From Lethocerus indicus (Eukaryota; Arthropoda; Insecta; Hemiptera; Belostomatidae), in assembly GCA_019843655.1 (NCBI GenBank), contig JACDQD010000104.1:6448001-6512000 (forward strand): a stretch of DNA of 64,000 nucleotides. Reading direction: 5' to 3'. Of this stretch, positions 29,101-41,730 are shown in pieces. Made by a program: the position numbers and the translations under genes. Under the pieces are notes generated by a model. That model was given only the letters and a program-made list of their open reading frames with translations. It was not told the origin of the DNA and did no database searches. Position 1 is the first letter of the stretch. Each line of letters begins with the position of its first letter.

Positions 29101-31159
29101 CCCTCATTACCTGTTCCACAGTGTCTGAAAATAGGCCAAAGATTTTTCACTCAAAAACGCTCTGACTATAATATAGGCCTAATAGTTAGGAATCGCAGTT
29201 TTCATAGTATAACACATATCTAACTGGACAAGTTTAAACGTAAATTTGTAATTGACGGAAAATTCGGTGTGCCCCCATACCAGATCTCATCCCTAGTGAT
29301 TTTTGAATTCTACGTAGATTAAAAGAAGGCAGCGTGTAAACACCAGTATATTCATTAGATTTATATTGTGAAACACTAATATTTGTATTTGTTTTCCAAA
29401 CACCATCGAAACGCCATACTGTAATTAGTATGATAATCTGGTCCGCGTCGATAGGTCGAAATTCAGCTTTCCTAATCGGTTGGTGAGAGGGCATTTTTTC
29501 ATCTAATCAAATTATATTCGACTATAAAGTAAGGCCGTAAACTGCCTAATAGTTATTATTTAAGGGCGGGGGTGGGGAGTGAGAGGGAATGATTTGCTAC
29601 TTTAATTTTAGTTGCGAAAGAGAGTCTTGTTATTATCCACTAAGCGTGAACGGAACTTCCTTTATTTTCACGGTTGTTTGCAGCTATGGCTCCAATTACT
29701 TAGAAATTAAACATTCGAGCCCATCCTCCCCCACCACCAATTCCTGGGCTTATTACCGTGCTCACCACTCCAAACTATATTCACTGCCCTCTCCCATCTC
29801 TACTCGACTTAGTGTTTCTTTACGTGCAATTCATTAGAGCCGATAATTATAGAAAACTCCAATATTGCCTTGCCCAAGCCCGCCCCAATTTTCATATCCA
29901 TGGCCTTTAAATCCAGTGTATAATTCAATTCGGTTTGTTTATAGAGGAATCTTTCAAGGATCCTCTGCCCCCTCTCCACCATTATCCGCATTCTCGAGTC
30001 AACCGCGGTAGGATTCTTTTAAAATAAATATTAAGCACGGCAGGGAGGGAGGGTTTTACCTTCATAATTTGAAAAATTCAGGTTTCGCAGCGCCTTGCCC
30101 GTAAACGGGTTCGCCTAGAGCAGAAAAAAGGACCTCTTGGCAACGACTTACGCAGTACGAAATACATAAACGCTCTAAAAAATTGTGTCACGTCATTTTA
30201 ATTTTAATCAGAAATAATACCGTCGCTCAACGTGACGAAATAGTCAAAATTACAGTTATGGATAGGAGTCAACCGTCATTTTAACTGAGACGGTAAAACA
30301 CCTTTCCTGATTTCCAGAGAACACAGAATCGAGATATGACCACGACAAAACTGTCCACCTGTCTGTAAACTTCGAACTGAATAACAATGAGGCCCTGGTT
30401 GAGGTGAAAGTTTCAAATAACTGTACATTAAAAAATATCAACGGCGGCGAAACTTAAGAGCCCTTCCTCGATAGAAGCTGCGGGCGACAACCGGACTAGG
30501 ATAAGAAATTTACATGAAACGGCCGAAAAAGAAGAAAACAGAAATTCAGGATGCTCATCCGCGTCGGAAATTCAGGTGAGACGAGGCAGTAAAACTTGGA
30601 CAAGGGTGGGGAGCATCTGGAAGGAACTACCCTAATAAAAAGGGATTTTTTCAGGGCCGGACCAACAAAATCCGCGCTGATCCCTCCTACCCCTCCCTTT
30701 AACATCAAACCTCTTATAACATCTACCTCGCCCCTTCCGACACAAAGATATTTTTATTTTAAATTAAAAAAAACAATTAATACCTAAAATACTCTATTTT
30801 CTCATTTCGTATTGCCTAAATGCGTATTGTCAAAATAATTGAACGAACAATGGGTTCACCTAAGAAACCTAATAGATACTAAAGTTTCAGTTCCCGTTAG
30901 TACATAACGAATTTAGAATATCTATTATTTATTTAAACTTATTCTTTCTTCATTTAAGATAAGATTACAATACATGACCGAAATTCGGATCTCAGTTAAA
31001 AACGACGACAGAAAACGTGTTTTCTCTTTCAAGTTGGCTATCAATTTCCTTTGTGTCCCCGAAGGGGGTTTAATCAAGGTAAAAGGGAAGAAGACACAAG
31101 GATAGTGGTGGGGGACGTTTATCCCACATGTTCTCCTCTTAGATCAGATTAAAACACGT
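26142..31159. other. AT-rich non-coding stretch
   Basis: Small structures only: a hairpin at 28032-28060 (ATGAATGGA and TCCATTCAT, with an alternative TGGAC/GTCCA inside) and an inverted GTCACGT/ACGTGAC pair at 30187-30236. Minus-strand frames at 28471-28752 (93 codons, TTG start) and 29234-29494 (86 codons) have mixed composition but are unrecognised. Confidence 0.5.
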
Positions 31160-31207
31160 TTGTTATCAGTTATCAGTGACTTCAGGACAAGGCGTTATTG
31201 GTACAAA

Positions 31208-31241
31208 ATAGAATATATATTCTATACGACATATATATGTC
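31208..31241. repeat. two adjacent perfect palindromes (18 and 14 bp)
   Basis: ATAGAATATATATTCTAT at 31208-31225 is perfectly self-complementary. Two bases later GACATATATATGTC at 31228-31241 is also perfect. Each could extrude a small cruciform. Their adjacency is unusual even in AT-rich DNA. Confidence 0.9.
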
Positions 31242-31681
31242 TTAAAACATCATTTGAAACAACCTACGGGGGGAGGGCTGGGATTACAAATCTCGAATTG
31301 GCCCTTTGTAGTTTAATTAACTATTTTTCTTCAACAATTTATATCGCATCCACATTGAAATTTTTCCTTAATATTGGAACCAATTAGTTAATGAATAGCG
31401 ACATATCTAGCCTTAAAGACGTCCCCAACAGGTAATGGGAATCAAGTCCGCGGTAAATCGACCGGTCAATTTAATCGCCGATGAATGGAAATTGACAATT
31501 AATTTGTCCCCGACATACGTTAGCGCGCCCGTTTGTGTGTGTGAGTGTTTGTGCATATATACAACCGATGTGGCTACCATTGGACGCGTGTGCGAGCCCC
31601 GCGGTGCGCGTGTACGCAAATTCGGCGAATGATGTAAACCCCAATTAAATCATAGCCCCATTTACAATCGCGTGTTATACG

Positions 31682-31702
31682 CTGTTGTTGTTGTTGTTGT
31701 TG
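31682..31702. repeat. (GTT)7 microsatellite
   Basis: A pure GTT trinucleotide run; on the other strand it encodes the short Gln run of a chance frame. Confidence 0.95.
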
Positions 31703-32357
31703 TACCGCTATGGCCCGGCGATGCAATACAATATTAATAAAGGCAAATGGGGGCGGGCTGTTCAGCCCTGGGACACCGCGACAGCGATCCGTTTTCCTAA
31801 CCAATTGTCGAATAACGAGGTCTGGTCCATTTTCAGATTCAATTGAAAATCCAAATGTATATATTACATATAACATATCGTGCAATTCCGGACTGTTTTT
31901 GGAAGTGGAAAATCATGGGATATGTCCAAAGACTATGATTGGAAGAGCGAAAAGGATATTAAAGTTATATTAGTATGAAACAAAGTAAAGTAGGAATCTG
32001 ATTATATAATAATAATATTGTGCAAGAACTCTAGTCATCGACGGTAGAATCTAAGTGTCCAACAAGTAGTTACTACGTTATTACATCATGTTTTATGGAT
32101 ATTATGTTAATTATAAAATAAAGTCTCACTTTTGGAAATTACCCAAAAATATTTAGCACGAGATTGTACTAATCAGCGTCAATATTTATAGTCGGAAGAT
32201 TTAGCGCGTCTGATAGCAATTTGTTGGCTTTGTGTTTTAGTTCACGCACTGAAATATTGCGTACATTTAGCAAGTACGTACGTCAAAAATTAACGTTTGG
32301 GAAGCTGTAGGTACAGCGAAGCTACTTTAAAATAAGGTTGGCGAAAATAAATTACCA

Positions 32358-32373
32358 ATCATATGCATATGAT
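32358..32373. promoter_or_regulatory. 16-bp perfect palindrome with octamer-type core
   Basis: ATCATATGCATATGAT is perfectly self-complementary and carries ATGCATAT on both strands, like palindromic POU-dimer sites. It lies 18 bases before a (TA)24 array. Binding is inferred only from the word. Confidence 0.35.
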
Positions 32374-32387
32374 ATGTTCTTATCACT

Positions 32388-32390
<3 letters not shown>

Positions 32391-32438
<48 letters not shown>
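32391..32438. repeat. (TA)24 microsatellite
   Basis: A pure alternating TA run of 48 bases. Confidence 0.98.
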
Positions 32439-32441
<3 letters not shown>

Positions 32442-32548
32442 AATAGAGAGGAATGCAAGGGGTCGTGGGGGGAAGGGCAATCAATATTTTCATTAGTTTG
32501 GGACACTGTGTATGTACACACTGTGTGTTTACAGTGGGTGGTATGACT

Positions 32549-32613
32549 GGGGGGTAGTGGGACGTTGAGGGGGGAATAGGGAGGGGAAGGGGATCAACAG
32601 GGGGGAAAGGGGG
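32549..32613 (+). promoter_or_regulatory. G-run cluster, likely G-quadruplex
   Basis: Eight G runs of three to six bases are separated by loops of one to seven bases, which satisfies the G3+N1-7 quadruplex rule several times over. The cluster lies in about 200 bases of G-rich plus-strand DNA and ends eight bases before a CRE-like palindrome. Folding is predicted from pattern only. Confidence 0.7.
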
Positions 32614-32620
32614 AGGCGCA

Positions 32621-32646
32621 TGACGTCACTGGCGATCGCCATGGCG
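32621..32646. promoter_or_regulatory. CRE and overlapping palindrome cluster, possible promoter
   Basis: TGACGTCA (full CREB/ATF site, 32621-32628) is followed by GGCGATCGCC (32631-32640) and CGCCATGGCG (32637-32646), both perfect palindromes that overlap. CGCCATGGCG carries GCCAT, the PHO/YY1 core, on both strands. The 26 bases contain six CG dinucleotides, rich against the flanks. The arrangement after a G-run cluster resembles a TATA-less promoter. The plus-strand frame from 32620 (MTSLAIAMAT...) becomes low-complexity after about 20 codons and is not recognised. Confidence 0.35.
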
Positions 32647-32719
32647 ACGCTAAACCCCCCTCGTTGGAGGGAGGAGGAGGAGGGGGCCCCAGTTTTAAAC
32701 TTTATATTTAGAAATGCCG

Positions 32720-32850
32720 GTTACGGAGGACTGAACCCCCCTCTTCCCCTTTTTCTTCCTCTCTGTCTCTTTTCTCTCCCTCTCTATTTCCACGCGTATC
32801 CCTCTTTTCCTCTCTTCTCTCTCTCCCTCTCACTCCTGCTCTAAACCACG
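32720..32850. repeat. pyrimidine-rich tract
   Basis: The plus strand is mostly C and T (CCCCCCTCTTCCCC, CTCTCTCTCCCTCTC). It is the mirror of the purine-rich stretch at 32440-32690, so the two halves could pair in part across the CRE cluster. Confidence 0.7.
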
Positions 32851-35800
32851 ATGCCGGAACGGTCAGAGGGGGAGGGCGGGACCCGGGCAACAGATACGAC
32901 CACGTGGAGGATACTGCAAGGCAGGAAAAAGGAAAACATGAAAAGGCGCACCGAAAGAATATCAGCAACCGGTATCACTCTCCGTGAGGTGTGTAACAAC
33001 TCTGAGGCAACACTATGCAATTAAAGATTGAGTGATCTGCAAAATAATGTATGTGAATTTCATTCAACCCGAAGAACATACGTTTCGCACCGGGATAATG
33101 TGCATGTACGGCATGTATGTTCTGCAAGAATCATTCGGCTAATACGTATTATTAGGTAAGCATTCGCAATAACTAATCCCGACGATGCATTTCCGTCCCC
33201 CTTATTATACCCCAATGTCATGTTCGGATATTCTGTTAGTAATTACACATAGAGGATGATTCTGGTTTGATCATGATATCGATTGATTTATGTATACTTC
33301 GGTAACATGTATATTTATATTAATAGTAGTGTCTGCAGTGTTCACCTCCTAACAGGCTTAACATAATCGACGCTAACCCTATACAGTTGCAATATATACA
33401 TAATCTACACGTGTGTATGGCGTATGCAAACCTACCGCAGGAAACAACAATAACATTTGTTACCGTCATAGGCTGAGTCCGCTGCGATGGAGAATACATC
33501 ATAAACGGAGACTCCAAATTCTTATCATCAGCTAAATTACAAAAATTTTAAAATATTTTTAGCAAGCATGACGATTTCTGAACACCGAATTGGTTGATGT
33601 AAACTACAATGAAATCTATTAATGCCAACATCATAATGATGAGTAAAATCGTGCATGTCTCGACGACAAAACACTATCATGCATAACAATGAAATACGTT
33701 GTTTTCAGGCTGATGTGTTTAAACGGAGAAACTACATTACTCGAATTCATTAAAAATTACCCCCAATTTCGGTATAAAATTACAGAACCATTCTGACAGC
33801 AAGGGGGTACGTAAAATTTCGCATATTACCGAGATATAAAAATTATTCATATGTACAAAACATTGAAAAGGCACAGAAAACAACGAAAAGCAAGCAGGAG
33901 ACGATCATTTTACATAACCAGGGAAATTGACGAGTATTTAAGCTTATAATACATACTAATAAATATGAATACATACCAACAACATTTACCATTCAATTTA
34001 TACAATCACATGAATTAGTTCGGTACATATAATTTTATCCTGAAAATATGTATTTTTTTCGTAAAACTTGGTAAAATAAAAGCGTTTCGAACCAACCCAA
34101 CACAATCAAGCAATAGTACAAAAGCCACGTATTGGTACCCAAATCCGAGCCACCCTGCAATCTTTCCGTTTATTCTGTTTTGGTTTTCGGAAAGATAGTG
34201 TAATACCAAAGCTTTCAAAAAATTCCGTAATCAAATTGCGTCAGGATGATTACTATGGTAAACCATCCCGACTCAATGAAAACGGATAGGTCGCAGAGTT
34301 ATCCAAATGAAAGTATAAAATGTAAATTTTGTAAAATAAACATCAATAAAAGCCACGTTAAAGAAGGTAACAACAAAACTGGGAAAATTGTGGATGTGGG
34401 CCGAGACAACAATAATCAAGTGACCAGCACACAATCACAAGTGAGCTATTTTTGTTTAAATTCTTAATAGCGTGTCAATTAGTTTCACAGAAATGAGATA
34501 AGAGAAATTAAAATAAAAGGCACGTAATACAAACAAAAATATACTCTAAACATACAACAGATATAAAGCGAGGCAGCCGAAACACAATTAATTATGTCTG
34601 TATTATTTATTTCTGGGTTTAAAGCTTCCTTAACCTGGCAACGAAATTTTATTAAAAATAAGACTTACGGATGGCTGCAGCCCATTATACAGATTGGATT
34701 TCTGCAACAAAACTTCATTATTAGGCACAAGTATTGATAAGCTTATCGCTGCCATAACTGAACTATGTTGGGGGATGGACGGGGGAAAGAATTTTATCTA
34801 AAATGACAACCGAATAATAAATTACAATGGATCTATCATCATTCAATTGACATGTTTTACTATAAAAATGATTCAAGGTGAATAATAAAAGGAACATAAA
34901 ATCTAATTACACTACCAACCCCACTGACTTGACAATCAATCAAATATTTTTCGTTCGCCAGAAATGAAAATAATGTTATATAAGTTTTTTTTTGGGTTTG
35001 TTAGAAAATAAACATTAATTATCACTGAAAACTCCATCTGCCTTATATCAAGTCAATGGATTTATAATTAGGGAAGGGGCACAATGCACTCATCAGGTTT
35101 CTAATAATAGAAAATATTTTTCGGTTTCCTTTTAATGAATGCGATAACTACCTCTAATAGTTTCATTCATTAGGAAACATATTCTACTAACATATTATAC
35201 AATATTTGTAGAATATGGTGGAATTAAAATTAACTCATTCGACGTAAAGTGTATACAACAATCAAATAAATAATAATTCCCGGAGACCCCCATAAAACCC
35301 TTTACAATATATAATGTGAACAACAAATAATGTGCTCATAAGTTTATTCACTGACACGGCTGATCAAAACATTTTGAAAAACTTAATGAGAATTGAAATG
35401 TTTTTAACGCTAGCGAAATACACTAATCTAAATTACAATAAGTTCCGGTACATAAATACTAGTTGATAAAATGGCCTTTCATAATGTTTCAGTAAAATAC
35501 TTCCTCCATCACGGAGTAGCAAAACAAAAGAAAACGAAGATTTATTTTTAACTGATATTGCTATGTATAAAAAGAATTTTTAATTAATTAATAACGCACT
35601 AGAATAACATTTATGATTTAATTATACAATTTTCATTATTGGAATTTAAACATTTATTTCAAGAGGGCCGGGCTATTCCTGTACCTTTATAAATCATTAT
35701 CCGAGTCCAAGAAGAGTTGTAAACAGCTTAAAAGATTTATATTATTATGACATTCATTTCAAACACACCAAAGCTTATAACTTATGCCCGTACTCCATCC

Positions 35801-38800
35801 AGAGCAGGTGCCACTAAGAACGAATAACGGTCAGAATTTGCAAAAATTATCTATGCCAAACATGGAATGTTTAGTACATAATATTTAAGAATACACTTCG
35901 GAAAGGTTCCTGTCCAATTGGCGGGACATTTGTAATATGAATAATGGCGGACTGAACTGTTATAAAGTGGGTCGAAATAGAATCAATCGTAATCTCGCTC
36001 ACTCGTCCACAGTTAACCCAATAAATTCAAACTAGTAACTGGGTGGAAATTTGGTCCACCACCGGTGAGCGAACCCCAAAACACGCAAGGGGTGTTTTAT
36101 CACCGGAGATATCGGACGGAACCGAAAACAGGCGATGTAACCAACGTAACTAACCCTTGAGGCGCCCCAGTAGATTATAATTATTTACTGAAATGTACAC
36201 GTACTGTCGTATTTAGTGTTGCAATTTCTACCCTTAATTTTTTTAAACGATTTATGTAATTATTTTGCAAATAGGACGCAGAAGGAATCTCATTACGCCC
36301 TACGTCAGCCGTATTATCACTAACATCTAAGTACAAGTACAGATCAAAACAAAAGTCACGGTACGACCTTTTACATAGCTTAGGCGGGGTGGCGGGGGAT
36401 ATCCCGGGTCAACTCTGGTTTTGACCAGTCGGCGGGAAATTCTATAAAATATTCAAAAGAGAGAGATGGCGGCAAACGGAAAACGAGAACAAACAAGTAA
36501 AATGGGGGCTTCAGGGCCAGGGGGGTGGTGGTGGTGGAGGCATTAGGATGGGAACACAGAGATAGAAGCCCAGTCTCCACCCCTCGGCAGATTTTGTTTA
36601 CCCGGCCTCCGACACCAACCCCCTATTTCAATCCACCCCCGCCGGCTCCAACATAAATCAACCCCCCCCAATCTCTCTCACCCCACCAAAAAGGGTTTAT
36701 GGCTCTAATTCCAGAGATGTTACAGAGACAAAATTGCTGAGAAGAAAATTCAATGCAGGTGAGAGACTTTTTCCTCGGTAAACTAAAATTGGGGTTCAAC
36801 GGAGGTTACACGGGAATACCGACTATAAACGGATGAGGGATAATCGACGATTCAATCGGAATAATCTATTCTAAATACCCCACATTCGATGTAAGCTGCA
36901 CACAATTTATAGAGCCCAATACTATCTAATCACAAGTCGGCCATCACAGTTCCTATCAATTCCATATTCATATTTCAGGCGGTGTTGACATAAACGTTAG
37001 GAATAGCGTGTTAGTACTAGTCAATCATTTGTGTATGTAAGAGGCGGGGGTTAGGGAGATGAAATTGACGAAGAACTGTTGTAACAGTTCGGAAGCTCGT
37101 CGACCCAATTTATAAGATAATTCCACTGGGCGCGCGTATTATAAGACAATTATTTAACACGCGAGTCTTCCCGACTGTATTTCTGAATGGGAAATGCAAT
37201 TCTAATTTGTGTGTAAATATAAATGCGTTCGAGTTGTGAGGACGCCGGATGGAGGGCCCCGCAGGGGACGGACGCTAACGACCTGTCGCCCGGCACGCGT
37301 TTTTTATTTTTTTATTTCTTTGAATAAATATACGAGCGCGGCCCACGCACATACAGAGGGCGGTTCAACGTTGAACGCATAAACAATAAAGCGAGACAAC
37401 CTCTCCACTTATGGGTTCCTCTTTTTGCCATTCTGCTATAAATTCAAACACTTCGAAAGATGGATGATTAATGTTGCCCAGTTCTATTAACAAAAATGGC
37501 TAATTATACACACACATTAAAGTATTTACCCGCAAGTTACGTCCGTTTAATATTTATTATAAATTTCTTCCAATTTTTCCATGTATTTACTGATTCGAAA
37601 AGGATGACATTGGCAGCGTATCCTTAATATTTGAAGAAGTGGACTAATTTCGCTCGGTGAACTATGAACACAGGCCTCGTAATTGGCCTTAATTCGAACT
37701 CATTTAATCATTATACTACTTGAATTGCTCAGTTTCCGATTATCAAGGCCGTTAATTGAATGGTCTTCAGAGCCACGCGTTCCAATACGGCGTACTAGCT
37801 CAATAGAATTCAAACGGATCGCAGTTGTCTACTTATTCTACAGCTGTGGGTACAACTAGAGGTGTGCTTATTTCACGTCTTCGACTTGTTATTTCAGAGT
37901 ATTCCCCTCTTGACTGGGACACAGTCTGGAGCAACCCTGGGCCAGTGTGTTGAACATCTAGCTACTTTTTTAACGATAGAATTCAATCTAAGAAAGGGAA
38001 TATTATTCTACAATCGAAGTACTCACAGCCCGTTTTAAATGTAAAAATACGACTGCTGCACACTCTCGAAACATGAGTAAAGTTATTTAAGCATCACACC
38101 AATTTTTAAATCATGCTCAAAAACAAAAGTAAATAGATTTAGAAATTTTTAATAGCATTGTGCCCAGTTCAAATCAGTAAAATAAAGGAATGTTTCACAA
38201 GGCTCCAAACAGGTGGGCGTAACTTTACTGTAAAAGTGTTCACCGCGACTGATATGTGATTAAGTTATTGATGTCGGGAATAAAAACAAATCGACGAAAA
38301 TACCTTTAACGAATCATTATTTTTAATTGCCTGCACTGTGTCAGATTTCAGATGATACGAATTCAATTATTGACAAATAGATTACTCATGGGTTACTGAA
38401 GTTTTTGAGTCCAAGCGGTGTTATTACATTTTTCAATCAACAAATTTTAGTAGATTTATGTTACTCATTCAGGCGGTCTGCCGTAGCTTAATGAGGTACT
38501 TACACATGTTGTCTGTCTAGGCTTTAATTTGTGTAGAAGATGAATTTATCCTGAGCATTTCATTTTGCCAATCTTACCCCTACTGTCTGTATTATTCGAT
38601 AATTACAGAAGAATAGATAGTCGACGGAGGTACTCACTAAATTATAAGTTCCACTCGGGTTAGATGGTACACTTAGGAGGGGACAAAGAAGGAAACCGAT
38701 AGTGGTGGCGGTTTTTCGAAGCGAGACCTGTGTGTGTAAAGGGGGGGGTTGTGGAGCAACAAGTGTCCTGCTCCTCCTGAGACTGTGGTGTCTCCCTTAT

Positions 38801-39216
38801 CAGAGGGCAGACCCCGCACACGCCTACACGTGTACACACGCCCCACCAATTAGAGATACACGTCACAGAGCACCCACGCTCTCTACACCTCTCACCGCAG
38901 AGCGACATCCCATAAATCATCCCATCCGCTTCTCCTAACAACTTCCTATCTCCCTGTCTCATCCTCACCAGTTTTTCAATAGATTCCCGCTCATAGACAG
39001 CGCTTCAAATCGTACTTCAATCGCGAAATCCAAAAATTAATTACAGGCGTTCGATATAATAAATGCTATACAGTTCTTTTGTCATATTTTATTTTTATGA
39101 ATTAATGAGTTAAATCATTCATTTGTTAAACCGAAAAAAGTGTCTTAAATAAAGTTCTCGTCATAGCCAAGGATTCAATTATTACATTCCGCCGGTTTTG
39201 TACTCATACCGGTAAG

Positions 39217-39217
<1 letters not shown>
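32851..39217. other. AT-rich non-coding stretch
   Basis: No gene is recognised over more than 6 kb. 36520-36535 is a short GGT repeat, and 36590-36690 is C-rich. 37640-37770 is rich in TTAATT words with an imperfect inverted AATTGGCCTTAAT / AAGGCCGTTAATT pair. 38730-38935 is a mixed GC-richer patch with overlapping frames on both strands that cancel each other as evidence. Confidence 0.5.
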
Positions 39218-39218
<1 letters not shown>

Positions 39219-39277
<59 letters not shown>

Positions 39278-39289
39278 CATACATACATA
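39219..39289. repeat. compound (TA)n-(CATA)4 microsatellite
   Basis: About 55 bases of pure AT alternation followed directly by four CATA units. Confidence 0.98.
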
Positions 39290-40140
39290 ATCGATACGAC
39301 AAATTTCATAAACAACGTAAAACGTTGTAAAGAATCAAATATAATTTGTGTGCGTCGGCACTTGTGCCCGCGTCCGGTTACATCATGACACGGCTTTGTC
39401 GAGTGACAACCCTTTGAAGGGCCGGTGACGAACTTTTTTTAAGGGGCAGGAAAATATTTGGCAAACAAAATAAGGACGACAGGCCGGCCTCCCCTTTGAA
39501 AAATACCTTTTCATCCCTTTTGACGATCCCTGGACTTTCCGTCCGACCTTTTATAATTTCGAGAAGGTAAACTTCGGATAGGAAATTTCAACGACCAGCG
39601 GCGTAATTAACTTAACAAATTGAAAGCATTTCATTGGTAAATCAAAATTAGAATTCTCAATAAATTTATTATAAATCACTCTAATAATTATAAGAAATAA
39701 ATTAGTCCGTTTTTTAATTATCTTCTATACTAACAGACAAATATGAAGTGGAATAAAATTTCGCTAAAATACTTTGTTATAATAACGACAACAGCCTTAC
39801 ACAACAACGACAATTAAACCCTCTCTAATTGAAAAAACAGTTTTTAAATACAGTTTCGTAATTTCATTCCACAATATTATGTAACAGAAGTTTCGACCAT
39901 AAGCGAGAAAATAGCAGAGAAAGGAACAGAATGACAGAGAGTTTAGAGGAGATCTGCAACAAGTGGAATAGGATTTAGGAAATGGATGGAAGACAGTCAG
40001 AAACAGAGAATGGTGATATGGAGAGGGCTGAAGAAACGGTAAAGACAATAGGATAGAGTAAGACTATGCATGATTGAGATAAAAGTGTACTGTTGAGATA
40101 AAGAAAAGACAGTTGGAAGAAAGATAAAGACGGAGAGGAT
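39290..40140. other. non-coding stretch
   Basis: I see nothing gene-like. 39900-40140 becomes progressively purine-rich toward the GA array. Confidence 0.5.
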
Positions 40141-40346
40141 ATACTATAGGAGGATGAGAAAGGAGAGGTATGGTTGCGAATAACAGCGAGAATGAGAAAG
40201 ATGGAAAGAGAGACAGAATTATGGCTCGAAGAAACAGAGGGTTGTGGGTCGAGAGAAAGAGAGAGCGAAGAGGAGAGGGATGCAGGGAAAGAGACAGGGA
40301 GAGAGACGGAGGGTTGGAGGAGAGAGAGAGAGAGAGAGAGAGAGAG
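40141..40346. repeat. GA-rich low-complexity block with a (GA)13 core
   Basis: Degenerate GA-rich DNA (GAGAAAGATGG, GAGAGACAG and similar) ends in a pure 26-base array at 40321-40346. The 190-codon minus-strand frame (39975-40547) and the plus-strand Arg/Glu frames arise from it. Confidence 0.9.
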
Positions 40347-41229
40347 GCATGTTAGCCGCTCAATACTTTCCCAGGGCCAATGTTGGAACGGGGTTAGTGG
40401 CGGGGGCGGGGGCGGTGGGATCTGAGGAGGAAACTGACGTTTCCAAGCCATATACGGCTGTTTTAAATGAATGATCAGAGCGGACACGTCTCGACCATTA
40501 GGTAGGATCCGGAAGTGGAAGTTCAAACACCGCCAATTAGAGACCAACGGTCCAAGGAAGCATTTAAAAAATAACGAAAAAAAGACCGAAACGCTTTAAG
40601 AGGTCAATACCTTCGTCCACTACCACGTGCAGTAATTAATTGGTATTTCATTTACTTTTTTTAAATTTCTAACAAGAATTTCTGAACAGTGCTACTGTTT
40701 TTATGAAAAATGTATTGGGTGTCGATAAATATATCATGCGGAAGAAGTTCGCGGTCGACTCATATCGAGAAGGGTGCACAACCGATTCCAACTGTTGTAA
40801 AACTAAACGGAATTTTTACGTTACCAACACTGCATATTACATGGCAAACGTACCGTGCAAATAAAACGTATCCTACTAAAACAAAGGATAATTCGTTTAT
40901 CTCACAAAAACGATAAAGAAAATCGATACTAGATAACAGATAGCAGGACTTTAGTTGTTTTTTGCAATGCAAAAGTACAATACTTGATATTGGTATTCCA
41001 AAGTAAGTAATAGGTCAGATACTCGCCAAAACGATATGCAGATAATATCGACATGTTACGGTAATATATGTAACCTATCAGGATATAAAAACTAGGGCAA
41101 AACATTTTATAAATAAATAACAAGCAATAGGTAAGAAAAATGCTATGAAATGTAGACCAGATCTGAGACTAATTGCGAAGAAAAAATATAATAAGAACAA
41201 CTTTAACGGGGTTATAACTCCGGTGTTAT

Positions 41230-41520
41230 AATAAGTGGGAAGTTATGCGGTTTGCGGCGGAGGGGGGAAGGGTTAAAGTGTCGGTTATGGGGCGGTCAGT
41301 CCCCTCCCCGACTCCTAATTAAACGGGCCTCTTGTTCGCCACTTAGTAGCCGGCGGAACTTTAAGTCCCAAGTTCCCTCGGGAAGAGCGCCGGCAACAGG
41401 AGGAGGTTGTTACCGTTTAACTAGCGACAGTTGTCTTTACGGACGACAGCCCACTCGGAAGGGGAGTATCGGTCATAGAAGACAGGGCTTATTTCATCCC
41501 CCCCCCTGGACTTGTTGCGA
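41230..41520. other. GC-richer island, unrecognised
   Basis: A stretch of about 290 bases with many CG dinucleotides and a G-run-to-C-run layout (GGGGCGGTCAGTCCCC hairpin near 41289-41304). A plus-strand frame of 93 codons (41252-41533) opens from TTG and matches nothing I know. It could be a regulatory CpG-rich patch or part of an old insertion. Confidence 0.3.
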
Positions 41521-41639
41521 ATCAATTGATTAGGTTCATTTTTATTTATCCCACAGTAATTTACATTTATCGGTAAAATAACTTTTTTGCTACACTTAAT
41601 TTTTATTTAACGTGTTGTGCGATCAAACTTAGTCTAAAC

Positions 41640-41730
41640 GTCCGGGGCAAAGCGAGAATCGAACTCTGGCCGCTAGCGCTCCCAACCTTCTCGTACTGAA
41701 CACGCTCCACCAACTGATCCACCACAGAAA
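41640..41730 (-). mobile_element. tRNA-derived SINE head or tRNA pseudogene
   Basis: On the minus strand there is an A box, TGGATCAGTTGG (plus 41710-41721), matching the TRGYNNARNNGG consensus at 11 of 12 positions. About 45 bases on is a B box, AGTTCGATTCT (plus 41655-41665). That spacing and order are right for a pol III internal promoter. The T stem pairs badly and no good anticodon arm forms, so it is not a working tRNA. No T-run terminator follows within about 60 bases, which fits a SINE head continuing into a tail. The far end of the element is not defined. Confidence 0.6.

Noticed and set aside
39975..40547. 190-codon minus-strand frame rich in Ser, Leu and Pro
   Set aside because: It is carried by degenerate GA-rich low-complexity DNA.
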